Origin: Nocardia nova
Lineage (GTDB): Bacteria > Actinomycetota > Actinomycetes > Mycobacteriales > Mycobacteriaceae
Length of the DNA: 39,558 nucleotides
Assembly: GCF_002933465.1 (NCBI RefSeq)
Contig: NZ_PSZE01000042.1
Location: 1-39,558, forward strand
Direction of reading: 5' to 3'
Of the stretch, positions 8,302 to 16,358 are shown in pieces. The notes beneath the pieces are model-generated. The model ran no database searches. It was not told the DNA's origin and saw only the letters and a list, made by a program, of their open reading frames with translations. Position numbers and translations under genes: made by a program. Positions within the stretch are counted from its first letter, which is position 1. Each line of letters opens with the position of its first letter.

Positions 8302-8654
8302 ACGACGATCTGGAATTCGACGACTACGACACCGAATCCGATGCACCGGCGCCGGATTGGAAGTCGATGACCTACGAGGTCTTCAATCCCGACCACAGCG
8401 TCGGCGTCGCCTGCGACCGGGACGGCGAGGTGATCGGCCTGCACCTGTCCGACGAGGCGCGCGACAACGGCGACAGCTGGCTCGCCAACGAGATCCTGCG
8501 ACTGGCGCGGCTCGCGCATATGAAATCCCGCGTCGGGCTGCGCGCGGAGATGGAGTACAACGGCGCACGGCCCTACACGGTGGACTCGTTCGATCTGCCG
8601 ACCGAGGCGTCCTACCGGGCGATGGAGAGCGCCGAATTCGGCACCACGCTCTAG
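8298..8654 (+). CDS. second YbaB/EspL-like small protein
   Basis: 118 residues from ATG 8298, with AGGAG at 8288-8292. After an acidic N-terminus (DDLEFDDYD) comes MTYEV, then a strand hairpin (VGVACDRDGEVIGLHL) and a long helix (LANEILRLARLAHMKSRVGLRAEM). This hairpin-then-helix is the core of the YbaB/EbfC fold and resembles EspL. I read it as a likely paralogue or heterodimer partner of the protein at 7113-7457. The acidic N-terminus argues against a DNA-binding role and for a substrate-binding one; that is speculation. A longer start at GTG 8187 is possible but would overlap the upstream gene by about 35 bases. Confidence 0.7.
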   Translation: MNDDLEFDDYDTESDAPAPDWKSMTYEVFNPDHSVGVACDRDGEVIGLHLSDEARDNGDSWLANEILRLARLAHMKSRVGLRAEMEYNGARPYTVDSFDLPTEASYRAMESAEFGTTL

Positions 8655-8673
8655 CGACAGACAGGAGGCCGCC

Positions 8674-8973
8674 ATGTTGCACATCGACGGTCAGGAAAGC
8701 TCCATAGACGCGTCGGACCAGTTCCACGTCGCCGTCACCGCGAACACCGGGCAGGTGTCACAGCACGTCGGGAACCTGGCCGTGCACCATCGCCCGGAAT
8801 CGGAACTCGACGACAGGGCGGTGCACATCCGCAATCGAGTCGGCGAGTGGATCACCGACTTCGTGACCGCGCGCAACGGTCACAGCGGTGGCACCAACGA
8901 TGCCGTGCGTGAGGCCGTGAACGCCCTCTACAACGCGGATATCGACAGCGGCGCCGGCGTGCGATCGGCCTGA
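8674..8973 (+). CDS. small uncharacterised protein, possible ESX substrate
   Basis: 99 residues, with AGGAGG at 8663-8668 before ATG 8674. The protein is hydrophilic and mostly helical, with a single Trp in VGEWITDF and a C-terminal segment NALYNADIDSG. The size is that of WXG100/EspC-type proteins, but no clear WxG turn is present and the Tyr-Asp spacing does not fit YxxxD exactly. No signal peptide is seen. It sits five bases before the 851-residue gene. Function unknown; a secreted partner or a small adaptor are both possible. Confidence 0.6.
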   Translation: MLHIDGQESSIDASDQFHVAVTANTGQVSQHVGNLAVHHRPESELDDRAVHIRNRVGEWITDFVTARNGHSGGTNDAVREAVNALYNADIDSGAGVRSA

Positions 8974-8978
8974 CGCGC

Positions 8979-11534
8979 ATGGGTTCCGAGCACGGTAGCC
9001 CCTACTGGGACGACATCGTCGGCAAGCATTGGCCCGCGGTTCCGCCGTCGGATTGGCACAATCTGCAGACGGTGGTGCGCGACGCCGCCGAGGCGGTGGA
9101 CCCCGAGGAGGCCGACCGGGCCCGGCGCCTGTTCTCCGAACGCGTTCCATCCAGCGAGGGATTGGAGCCGGCCAAGCGCGACATGCTGGGTCAGCAGGAC
9201 AGTTTGCGCAAGCTGGTGGATGCCTTGGTCGCCGCGTCCGATACCTTCGGGCAGATCGGCGACATCGTGTATCGCACCCGGCATCGGATCCTCGACATCG
9301 TCGATCGAGCGGATGCCGATATCCAGCGGGTCCGGCAGCAGGAGACCGACAAGAACGGGAACGAGGACGAAGCCGCCGAACGGCGGCGGATCTCCGCGAT
9401 CGTCCGAGAGGCTCGTGACGAGGTCGCCGATGTCGAACGCAATGCCCTGAAGATGCTGGGGCCCCAAGGGCTTCCGGAGCTAGCCCTGATCGCCGAATTA
9501 CTGGGCCGGCCCAATCCGTGGACGCAAGGAAACGGACCGGGCGGCCCGGGACATCCGGGACGGCGGCAGGACGGCGTCCCGGGAGCCGGCGCCGGTCCCC
9601 GGCATCCCGGTGGCGGCTCGCACCCGCAGGTGCCCGGTCCACTGCGCGATCCGATGCCGCAGTTCCCGTTCGTACCGGGGCTGATCCGGCTCGATCCGGG
9701 GATGCTTCCCCATGCTCCGTTGCCGTTCGAGGATATTGCCGATCGGCTGCGGGACCGGTTGTTCGGCGACCCGCCCGCCGGCGTCGATCACATGCCGGCC
9801 CAGCCGGCCGGCCCGCACGACCAGGTGCCGGTCGCGCCCGCTCCGGCGGCGCCTGTCGGGGGTGGGCCGGCGCCAGGGCAGAGCTCCGGGTGGGCGCCTG
9901 CGGCCCCGAATCACGCCGGACCCGGCGAGATCGGCGACCATACCGTGGACGGGGCACCGGCGGCCGATTCCGGCGCCTCGCACGAGCCGGAGGCCCCGGT
10001 CGCGGCGAGCGCCTCGGACACACATACCGAACATGGCTCCGGGCACGGTACCGACGCGGGCCACGGTCATGACGAGAACGATTCCGGCGCACTGTCATTC
10101 GCGCGCTCGTCACATCCGGACGACGATACCGACATCGGCGAGCCCGGCCACCGTGCCGAGCCGGGCACGATCGCTCCGATCGGCACGCCGGGTCTCGCGG
10201 CGGGCGGGGCGATGTCCGCGCCGCTCGTGGTGCCCCAGTCCGGTGCGCCCGGTCCCACCGTGTCGGCCCCCGTCGAACGGATGAACGCGCCCGCGGCGCA
10301 GGCGGCTGCGCCCCCGGCCGGTGCCGATACCCGCCCGGGCCCGCCGCCGGATTCGCGGATCTCCGCGCCCGGCGGGAAGGGACCGCTGGTCGGCAATCCG
10401 CCCGGCCCACCCGGTTCCCCGGTCGCGGCACCGGCCGCGAAAGCAATTCCCCCACAGCGGGTTCCGGGGCCGACCGGCAGCGACGAGGTCGTTCGGGATG
10501 CGGTTGGCGCGGCCATGGTGGCGGCGTCGGCGCCGGCCTTCGTACTCGGCGAACGTGTCGACGGCGATCTGGTGTTGGCCCGCAGCCTGCTCAGCAGTCT
10601 GCTCGCCGCGGCCGGGGAATCGGCGCTCGGTGTGGATTGGGCGGTGTCGGTGCTGCGTCATTCCGGCGGCGTGACCGCGTTCGTCACCTCCAACGAAGGA
10701 CGCGGGTGGCTGCCGGCCGGGCTGTATCTGCCGCGGGAACTGTCCACCCCGTGGGTGTGGTCGGAGTCCGATGACAGTGGCTGGGAGGGGGTGGGCGATC
10801 CGGCGCGCATCCTGGCCGAGTTCGGAATCGCCTGGGGCGCGAAGATCGGCGCCCGGCTCTCGGCATTGGTTTCCTCGCAGCCGATCGACGGCGCGCTGAG
10901 TGCCCAACTCGGCGCGGTGCCGACCGAGGGTTCGGTCGCGGCCGCGGCGGTGATGGATTTCGCTGCGCCGGCCGCCGGTCTGGCCGACCGGCTCGAACTC
11001 GTGGGTTCGGCGCAGCTGGCCGATCGCGTTGCCGCCACTCCTCCGGATCGCATCGCCGAGCGCTGTGTCGAGTTGGCGCGCGACGGCCACGGCCGGGGCG
11101 CCGCACTCGGGCGCGCGCTGGACTCGCTGGACACCGGGACGATTCGCGCCGGAATCCTGCAGGCGATCACGCAGCGCAGGGCGGTGCCGGAACCACTGTG
11201 GGACGAACTCCGGGACGCCGACGCATTGGTCGCCGCCTCGATGTTGCCGCTGCGCGCGGATGTGTCCCGAGTCGCGCTGGGCGAGTTGCGATCCGAATCC
11301 GGCGCGGGGGCAGATGCCGCGGTCCTGCGCGCGATGGTGTGCCAGCGGCGGTGTGATGAACTGGTCCTGCTGCTCGCGGGCGAATCGACACGCCAGACCC
11401 TGCGCGACGCCGTGTACGCACATGCGCAATTGGCGGAATTGGCCGCGGCCCCATCGGGTCCCGATCCCACGACACCGCCACCACCGCGAACCTCGTCGGT
11501 CAGTGTCGGACCGCGCGGCGGTGACCACCGGTGA
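8979..11534 (+). CDS. large probable ESX substrate with shared C-terminal module
   Basis: 851 residues. The N-terminal 165 residues are helical, with Trp-containing stretches (PYWDDIVGKHWPAVPPSDW) like the WXG/PPE-type heads of type VII substrates. Residues about 170-500 are a Pro/Gly/Ala/His-rich linker. Residues about 505-830 form a globular module with the landmarks TSNEGRGWLPAG, YLPRELSTPW, DPARILAEFG and LLLAGE. The same module ends the protein at 11663-13564. From memory it resembles the conserved C-terminal region of mycobacterial hypotheticals such as Rv3899c and Rv0026; I am not certain of that. There is no signal peptide. The gene starts five bases after the previous stop without a clear ribosome site, so coupling is likely. 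It ends the first transcription unit, 128 bases before the next gene. Confidence 0.75.
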   Translation: MGSEHGSPYWDDIVGKHWPAVPPSDWHNLQTVVRDAAEAVDPEEADRARRLFSERVPSSEGLEPAKRDMLGQQDSLRKLVDALVAASDTFGQIGDIVYRTRHRILDIVDRADADIQRVRQQETDKNGNEDEAAERRRISAIVREARDEVADVERNALKMLGPQGLPELALIAELLGRPNPWTQGNGPGGPGHPGRRQDGVPGAGAGPRHPGGGSHPQVPGPLRDPMPQFPFVPGLIRLDPGMLPHAPLPFEDIADRLRDRLFGDPPAGVDHMPAQPAGPHDQVPVAPAPAAPVGGGPAPGQSSGWAPAAPNHAGPGEIGDHTVDGAPAADSGASHEPEAPVAASASDTHTEHGSGHGTDAGHGHDENDSGALSFARSSHPDDDTDIGEPGHRAEPGTIAPIGTPGLAAGGAMSAPLVVPQSGAPGPTVSAPVERMNAPAAQAAAPPAGADTRPGPPPDSRISAPGGKGPLVGNPPGPPGSPVAAPAAKAIPPQRVPGPTGSDEVVRDAVGAAMVAASAPAFVLGERVDGDLVLARSLLSSLLAAAGESALGVDWAVSVLRHSGGVTAFVTSNEGRGWLPAGLYLPRELSTPWVWSESDDSGWEGVGDPARILAEFGIAWGAKIGARLSALVSSQPIDGALSAQLGAVPTEGSVAAAAVMDFAAPAAGLADRLELVGSAQLADRVAATPPDRIAERCVELARDGHGRGAALGRALDSLDTGTIRAGILQAITQRRAVPEPLWDELRDADALVAASMLPLRADVSRVALGELRSESGAGADAAVLRAMVCQRRCDELVLLLAGESTRQTLRDAVYAHAQLAELAAAPSGPDPTTPPPPRTSSVSVGPRGGDHR

Positions 11535-11576
11535 TGCGTTGGACCGTATTCGATCGGAATATCGGCGAGCCCGGAC

Positions 11577-11592
11577 TTCCCTGGATTGGGAA
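11577..11592. promoter_or_regulatory. palindromic operator-like site 2
   Basis: TTCCCT-GGAT-TGGGAA, one base off the consensus in the left half. It lies in the 128-base gap before the EspC-headed gene, its centre about 78 bases from the ATG. TAGCGC follows three bases downstream and could be part of a -10 element; that is uncertain. Confidence 0.6.
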
Positions 11593-11619
11593 CAGTAGCG
11601 CGGCAGTGGGGATTGGCCA

Positions 11620-11755
11620 GCGCCGACAATGATCTCGTCGGTGGCGGAAAGGATTGTGCGGCATGCCGGAGATGGAGATCGACCCTGCGGTGCTGCGTCA
11701 GTTGGCAGAGCAACACCGTCAGGTCGCGCGCGAAACCCGGGCGTGGGCGGAACCG
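11620..11755 (+). repeat. duplicated leader plus N-terminal coding block, copy 1
   Basis: Runs from GCGCCGACAATGAT through the ribosome site GGAAAGG (11646-11652) and about the first 30 codons. The same block occurs inverted at 15045-15181. By eye the first 71 bases differ at 5 positions; similarity falls off further into the coding part. Confidence 0.75.
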
Positions 11756-13564
11756 CCGCACGAGTGGCTCGCCAGCTTCATCCCCACGTACGGGAAGATC
11801 GCCCAGCCGGTCAAGGATGCCCTCGACGGCTACTACGACGCCCGCAAACGGGCGGGTGACAAGCTGGCCGACGACCACGACCACACCGCGGATCAGTTGA
11901 TCGCCGCGGCCGAGGCGTATGAAAACGCCGACCACGGCATAGCATCGGATTTCCGCCGTGCGGGCGACGACATCGGCGGGCACGGGTCACCGCAGGGAAC
12001 ACCGGCGCACGCTGCGCCGAACGGCCGCACCTTCGGCTCCGGCGACGGCCGCACGCCGCTCGGCACGTCGCCGCTCGACGGCGGCCCTTCGGTCACCGGT
12101 CCGCAGACGCCGGGCACCGGTCAGCAGCAGCCGGACGCGGCGGACCAATCGCCGGACGCGCCCGTCCCCGGCGTCGCCGCCGCCGCACCGGGAGCGGCCG
12201 CCCCGATGGGCGCGGTGGACTCCACCGGCAACCAGGCCGGGTCCGGTTCCGGCGTCAACACCGGTGCGGCGGCCGCCACCGCGGGTACCCCTGCCGGTGG
12301 AGTGACGACGCCGGTCACCGCCGGTGCGGGCGTGGGTGCCGACGACCGATCGGCGCAGCAGCCGCCGACCGGCGCCACGGGACGCTACGATCTGCCGCCG
12401 GTACCGATCGTCACGCCGTTCGCCGCCGCGGTCGCCGCGGCCAAGGACAAGGAGGCCGAGCCGGCCTACGTGGTGGGCGATGCGGTCGACAACGACTTGC
12501 TGGTCGCGCGCACGTTGCTGGCGGCGGTTCTGGCCGCCGCGGATACGCCGGCGGTCGGAATGCACTGGGCGGTCGGCGTGATGCGCGGCCCGGCCGGGGC
12601 GGGGGTGTTCATCACCTCGAACGAGGGCCGGGGCTGGTTGCCGGCGGGGATCTATCTCCCTCGGGAAGTGTCGACGCCGTGGCTGTGGGACGAGATGCTC
12701 GCCGACGGCTCCGGCAGTGCGGCCTCACCCTGGGAGGGGATCTCGGACCCGGCCCGGGTGCTGGTCGAATTCGGATTGGCATGGGGCCCGAAGGCGAACG
12801 CGTCGCTGGTGGCCCTGGCCTCCTCCGCCTCGATCGACGGTGAGCTGCGTGCGCGGTTACCCGACATCGCGATGGCGGACCTGGTCGGTCCCGCCTACGA
12901 TGTCGACCTCCGGGTGCACACTCCGGACACGGTCGACCGGCTCGATCTGGCCGGTTCGCCCGACGCTGCCACTCCCATTGCGGCAGTACCGGATTCACGC
13001 GCTTACGCGCGCTGCCTCGAGTTGGTGACCGACGCGCACACCAGACTCGTCCGCAGCGGAACGGCCTCGGCGGATTCCGCCGAATCCCGCCGCATCCGCG
13101 ATCGCATCCTCGCCGTTCTGGAGGCCGGGCAGGAGGTGTCGCCGCAATGGTGGGAACAGTTGCGCGAGGCCGACGACCTGCTCGCGGCGGCAATGCTCTC
13201 GCGGCGCGTGGACGTCGCCCGAGTGGCTCCCGGTGACCTGCGCATCGACGCCGAGGGAGCGACGTTGCGTGCCATGGTCTTCGAACGTCGCTGCAACGAA
13301 CTGCTGCTGTTGCTCGCCGGCGAACCCGGTCGGCAGCAGTTGCGCGACGCCGCTTACGCCTACGACCAGATCGTGAATCATCCGCAGTTCGTCGAAGTTC
13401 CGGTCGCGGTCACCACGTCCGAGGCCGCGACCGTGGATCGTTCGGTCACTGTCGCCGGACCGGTGTCCGCGCCGGGAGTCACCGCCGGTCCGCCGGGCGG
13501 TGCGGCGGTGGCCCCGCCCGTGGTGGCGCCGCCGGCGGTTACCCCGCCGTCCGAACAGTCGTAG
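11663..13564 (+). CDS. EspC-headed ESX substrate with shared C-terminal module
   Basis: 633 residues from ATG 11663, ten bases after GGAAAGG. Residues 1-95 match the EspC type of type VII target domain: MEIDPAVLRQLAEQH start, two long helices and the export motif Y86-ENA-D90. Residues about 100-235 are an Ala/Pro/Gly/Thr linker. Residues about 240-585 are the module shared with the 851-residue protein (ITSNEGRGWLPAG, YLPREVSTPW, DPARVLVEFG, LLLAGE), followed by a Val/Pro/Ala tail. EspC in M. tuberculosis is a small ESX-1 substrate co-secreted with EspA; here the head is fused to a large cargo. The gene stands alone under site 2 and ends at a hairpin. Export is strongly suggested; the function of the module is unknown. 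Confidence 0.82.
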   Translation: MPEMEIDPAVLRQLAEQHRQVARETRAWAEPPHEWLASFIPTYGKIAQPVKDALDGYYDARKRAGDKLADDHDHTADQLIAAAEAYENADHGIASDFRRAGDDIGGHGSPQGTPAHAAPNGRTFGSGDGRTPLGTSPLDGGPSVTGPQTPGTGQQQPDAADQSPDAPVPGVAAAAPGAAAPMGAVDSTGNQAGSGSGVNTGAAAATAGTPAGGVTTPVTAGAGVGADDRSAQQPPTGATGRYDLPPVPIVTPFAAAVAAAKDKEAEPAYVVGDAVDNDLLVARTLLAAVLAAADTPAVGMHWAVGVMRGPAGAGVFITSNEGRGWLPAGIYLPREVSTPWLWDEMLADGSGSAASPWEGISDPARVLVEFGLAWGPKANASLVALASSASIDGELRARLPDIAMADLVGPAYDVDLRVHTPDTVDRLDLAGSPDAATPIAAVPDSRAYARCLELVTDAHTRLVRSGTASADSAESRRIRDRILAVLEAGQEVSPQWWEQLREADDLLAAAMLSRRVDVARVAPGDLRIDAEGATLRAMVFERRCNELLLLLAGEPGRQQLRDAAYAYDQIVNHPQFVEVPVAVTTSEAATVDRSVTVAGPVSAPGVTAGPPGGAAVAPPVVAPPAVTPPSEQS

Positions 13565-13569
13565 CACCT

Positions 13570-13596
13570 CGGCCGGACCGGCTCACGGTCCGGCCG
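13570..13596. terminator. hairpin terminator-like, between convergent genes
   Basis: CGGCCGGACC, a 7-base loop, then GGTCCGGCCG: a perfect 10-bp stem five bases after the stop at 13564. There is no T-run. It could serve both the + strand gene and, less directly, the convergent - strand gene ending at 13789. The rest of 13565-13788 shows nothing else. Confidence 0.6.
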
Positions 13597-13788
13597 AATC
13601 TCGATGCCGACGACGGGCAGGCGCCGACACCGGCGCCCACGTTTGGCGGACACGCGCCGGCGAACTCGTGCTGCCGATGGAAGTGGTTGCGGCGCAGCCG
13701 TTCCCGCGCACCTGGCGTGACGGGAGGGGACCGGCGCGTGCCCCAACCGGCCTCCCGAGCCGCGCGGCGGGGCGCTACGGGGACGCGA

Positions 13789-15138
13789 TCAGGACGGTGC
13801 GCCCGGAATATTTCCCCCCGAGGGAGCGGTGACGGCGGGCGCGGACGTGCCTTCGGGCGTGGTCCCGGGCGTGACCGTGGCCGGTGTGGTGCCGTTGGCC
13901 GGCGGCGGAGTGATCACGGCCGGATCGGCGGTGACGCCGCCCGGCTGGGGAGCCGTCGCCGCCGGAGCCGCACCGGCGGCCGGCGCCGCGTTCGGGTCGG
14001 CCGCGGGCGCCGCGGGCGCGGCCTGCGCGTTCGGTGCGGTGCCGTTCTGCTGCGCCTTCTCCGCTTCGCGCTCCTTGCGCTCCTCTTCCCGCTGGTGTTG
14101 TTCGGCGTTGTTCTGGATGAACTGCTGCACCATGGGCGCGAGCGACATCAGACCCATCGGCAACATCATGGCCAGCGGACCCAACATCTGCGCGAGTCCG
14201 CCCAGTCCGCCGTCGCCTCCGGCACCGGCCTGCGCGGCGCCGCCGGACGTCGCGGTGCCGTTCGACGAGCCGGAACCGCTGTCGGAGCCAGAGCCGGAGC
14301 CGGAGCCCTGACCGGATCCGCTCTTGCTGTTGCCGCCGCCCGCCATGGCCGCGTTGTACTCGGCGACCGCGGACACCTTCTGGCACACCGAGTCCAGTGT
14401 GTCGGCGATCTGCTCCATGAGTGTGAGCTCTTTGACCGCCCTGAGCTTCTTGCTGAGCGGTCGCAGATCGACCTCGAGCGCATCCTTCAACGTGTTCACG
14501 TCGGCCATGACAGCGGCCAACGTCTGATCCTTGCCGTCCTTGACCTTGATCGACGTCTTGACGACCTCGGCGTCCATATTCAGCAGATAGGTCTGGCGGG
14601 CCCGGACCTTGGTCAGCGTCTGCTGGTAGACGTCGCTGGCCTCGCCCTTGCCGAGGTTCTGATAGACGGTGGTGGTGAGCAGGTCGTTCACATTGGGCGG
14701 TGGCGTGGTGATGCCGCGCCCCAGTAGATCCACCGTGGTCTGGATCGCGGTTTCCGCCAGCGCGACGAAGCTCGTCAGGGCCGGCGACGCGCCCGGCGGC
14801 GGGTCTAGTTCGATCGGTTTGCCGTAGTGCTGTCCGACGCCGTCCGCCGGGGGCGGGGTGGGCTTCGGCGCGGGCCCACCGGTCGTGTGATCGTTTCCGG
14901 GTTTGTCCCCGTGCTTCCCGTCGGTGGGAGGTTTGTCCCCGGGCTTGCCGTCCGTGGGAGGTTTATCGCCGAGTGTGCCGTCGGTAGGCTGTTTATCGCC
15001 GGGCTTGCCGGTGGGCGGCTTCTCCCCGGCAGCGATGGCTGTGGCCGGCTCTGCCCGAGCTTGGGTGACTGCCGCGACCCGAATGTGTTGTCGTGCCAGT
15101 CGGCGCAGCGCCGCAGGGTCGATCTCCATATCCGCCAT
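13789..15138 (-). CDS. EspC-like start fused to a repeat, helical body and Ala/Pro tail
   Basis: 449 residues, start ATG at 15138 after GGAAAGG (15149-15155). The first 28 or so residues (MADMEIDPAALRRLARQH) nearly copy the EspC-type head of the protein at 11663. The head then breaks off before its second helix and YxxxD motif. It is followed by 10-residue repeats of the PPTDGKPGDK type and a Pro-rich linker. Residues about 105-255 are a helical domain (including TLTKVRARQTYLLNMDAEV). A Ser/Gly-rich stretch, a Met/Leu-rich hydrophobic segment (LAQMLGPLAMMLPMGLMSLAPMVQQF), a charged helix and an Ala/Pro tail complete it. The helical part recalls those in the proteins at 1272 and 3865. Probably a membrane-associated or secreted Esp-type protein. 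It is the only - strand gene in the window. Confidence 0.75.
   Translation of the reverse strand: MADMEIDPAALRRLARQHIRVAAVTQARAEPATAIAAGEKPPTGKPGDKQPTDGTLGDKPPTDGKPGDKPPTDGKHGDKPGNDHTTGGPAPKPTPPPADGVGQHYGKPIELDPPPGASPALTSFVALAETAIQTTVDLLGRGITTPPPNVNDLLTTTVYQNLGKGEASDVYQQTLTKVRARQTYLLNMDAEVVKTSIKVKDGKDQTLAAVMADVNTLKDALEVDLRPLSKKLRAVKELTLMEQIADTLDSVCQKVSAVAEYNAAMAGGGNSKSGSGQGSGSGSGSDSGSGSSNGTATSGGAAQAGAGGDGGLGGLAQMLGPLAMMLPMGLMSLAPMVQQFIQNNAEQHQREEERKEREAEKAQQNGTAPNAQAAPAAPAADPNAAPAAGAAPAATAPQPGGVTADPAVITPPPANGTTPATVTPGTTPEGTSAPAVTAPSGGNIPGAPS
14901..15017 (-). repeat. 30-bp in-frame tandem repeat, about four units
   Basis: Units begin at 14901, 14931, 14961 and 14991 and encode 10-residue blocks of the form PPTDGKPGDK, the fourth shortened by three bases. 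They lie just after the shared head, in the N-terminal linker of the - strand gene. Copy number is likely to vary between strains. Confidence 0.75.
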
Positions 15139-15181
15139 GCCCGACAATCCTTTCCGCCACCGACGACATCATTGTCGGCGC
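15045..15181 (-). repeat. duplicated leader plus N-terminal coding block, copy 2 (inverted)
   Basis: Inverted copy of 11620-11755, covering the leader, the ribosome site and about the first 30 codons of the - strand gene. It faces the other copy, so the two are inward-facing inverted repeats about 3.3 kb apart. Confidence 0.75.
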
Positions 15182-15197
15182 TTCCCGCAAATGGGAA
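15182..15197. promoter_or_regulatory. palindromic operator-like site 3, between divergent genes
   Basis: TTCCCG-CAAA-TGGGAA on the + strand, with one half-site base off consensus. It sits in the 201-base gap between the - strand gene (start 15138, 51 bases from the site centre) and the NlpC/P60 gene (start 15340, 150 bases), so it may control either or both. Confidence 0.6.
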
Positions 15198-15339
15198 GCT
15201 CGGTCGTTTCGCCATTACACGATCGGTGTCGCATAGTCGGAGACCAGTCTTCCGAGTGCGGGAGATCTGGAATTCACGTCGGCCATCCAGCGGCGCCGGC
15301 ACAGGAGGCGGCCGGGATGAGTGAGGGCGGGGCGATTGC

Positions 15340-16308
15340 ATGGCGCCTGATCTGACCACCGATCTGAACGGGGTGCTGAACTCACTGCTCGGGTTGTACG
15401 GCCAGGGCAGTCCCGCACCGGGTACGGCCGGCACGGTTTCGACCGCTGTCGCGAATATGGAAAGCCACAACGGCTCGATCGCTCGCCGCTACAGTGACGC
15501 CCGCGGCATGCAGGTCTCGATCGCGGAATCCCAGGCGGGTAAGGACGCGGTCGTGCACAAGGCGGTCACCGCCGCGGGCGACGGCACGGTTACCGGACGT
15601 AATGCGCTCAACAACCGGATCGCCGACCTGCAAACGCGGCTGCAAGCCATCGCGGGGGTCGGCGATCTGCGATTCAGCGGTCCGGCGCTGTTGAACGCCG
15701 CGCACGCCACCATCGCCGACGCGACCAAACAGGTGGATGCCGATGTGGCCGCGGCGCGCCGGCACGCGGCGACGATCCAGCCGCCGTCCGCCCCGGCTCC
15801 GGTTCACGGGCGGATCACGCCCGCAGGCCGCAGTCGGCGTCGCTCCCGGATACGAACCCGGGCCGGTGGGGGTGGTGGTGGTGCACGCCCGAGCGCGGTG
15901 CGCAGTCGTCCGGTTCCGTCGGACGGCACCGCCGGCGGCAAGGCGGTGAGTGCGGCGAGTGCCTGGCTGGGCACGCCCTACGTGTGGGGCGGCGGTGGTG
16001 CGGGCGGGCCGACCGGCGGCGGCTTCGACTGTTCGGGGCTGACCCAGTACGCGGTCGCGGAGGCGACCGACGGCCGAGTTCACCTGCCGCGCACGACATA
16101 TGAGCAGATCTACTGCGGGGAGCGGATTTCGCCTCGTGATGTGCGGCCGGGCGATCTGGTCTTCCCGGCCGATTCGTTCTCCGCGCGCGGGCCCGAGCAT
16201 GTGCAGCTCGCCGCCGGGAACGGGATGGTGATCGAGGCGCCGTACTCGGGTGCGACCGTGCGGTGGGCGAGAATGCCCAGCGACGCCGTCGTCGTCCGCG
16301 TCATGTGA
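15340..16308 (+). CDS. NlpC/P60 peptidoglycan peptidase with helical N-terminus
   Basis: 322 residues. The C-terminal 120 residues are an NlpC/P60 cysteine peptidase, expected to cut D-Glu-type bonds in peptidoglycan stem peptides. Cys231 is in FDCSGLTQYA, His287 in EHVQLAAG and Glu299 in VIEAPYSG. The 12-residue His-to-Glu spacing equals that of RipA (H432/E444). The N-terminal 150 residues are helical, followed by a basic Arg/Gly/Pro linker. There is no Sec signal peptide, so I infer export through the ESX system, as proposed for similar P60 proteins near ESX-linked genes (for example Rv0024). It may open the wall for the secretion apparatus. The ATG at 15340 has only a weak GAGGGCGGGG upstream. 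A stronger AGGAGG at 15303-15308 precedes a 12-codon ATG frame (15317-15355) that overlaps this start out of frame. Confidence 0.85.
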   Translation: MAPDLTTDLNGVLNSLLGLYGQGSPAPGTAGTVSTAVANMESHNGSIARRYSDARGMQVSIAESQAGKDAVVHKAVTAAGDGTVTGRNALNNRIADLQTRLQAIAGVGDLRFSGPALLNAAHATIADATKQVDADVAAARRHAATIQPPSAPAPVHGRITPAGRSRRRSRIRTRAGGGGGGARPSAVRSRPVPSDGTAGGKAVSAASAWLGTPYVWGGGGAGGPTGGGFDCSGLTQYAVAEATDGRVHLPRTTYEQIYCGERISPRDVRPGDLVFPADSFSARGPEHVQLAAGNGMVIEAPYSGATVRWARMPSDAVVVRVM

Positions 16309-16326
16309 GTCGTCTCCGAGATGGGA

Positions 16327-16358
16327 GCGGCCGGTGGTCTGCTGACACCACCGGCCGC
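16327..16358. terminator. hairpin terminator-like after the NlpC/P60 gene
   Basis: GCGGCCGGTGGT, an 8-base loop, then ACCACCGGCCGC: a perfect 12-bp stem 19 bases after the stop. It separates the substrate region from the secretion core. Confidence 0.65.

Noticed and set aside
11577..11640. SigM-type ECF promoter (GGAAC, spacer, CGTC) before the EspC-headed gene
   Set aside because: The distance from GGGAAC to CGTCGG is far too long here, and other sites lack a matching -10. A dyad operator explains all sites better.
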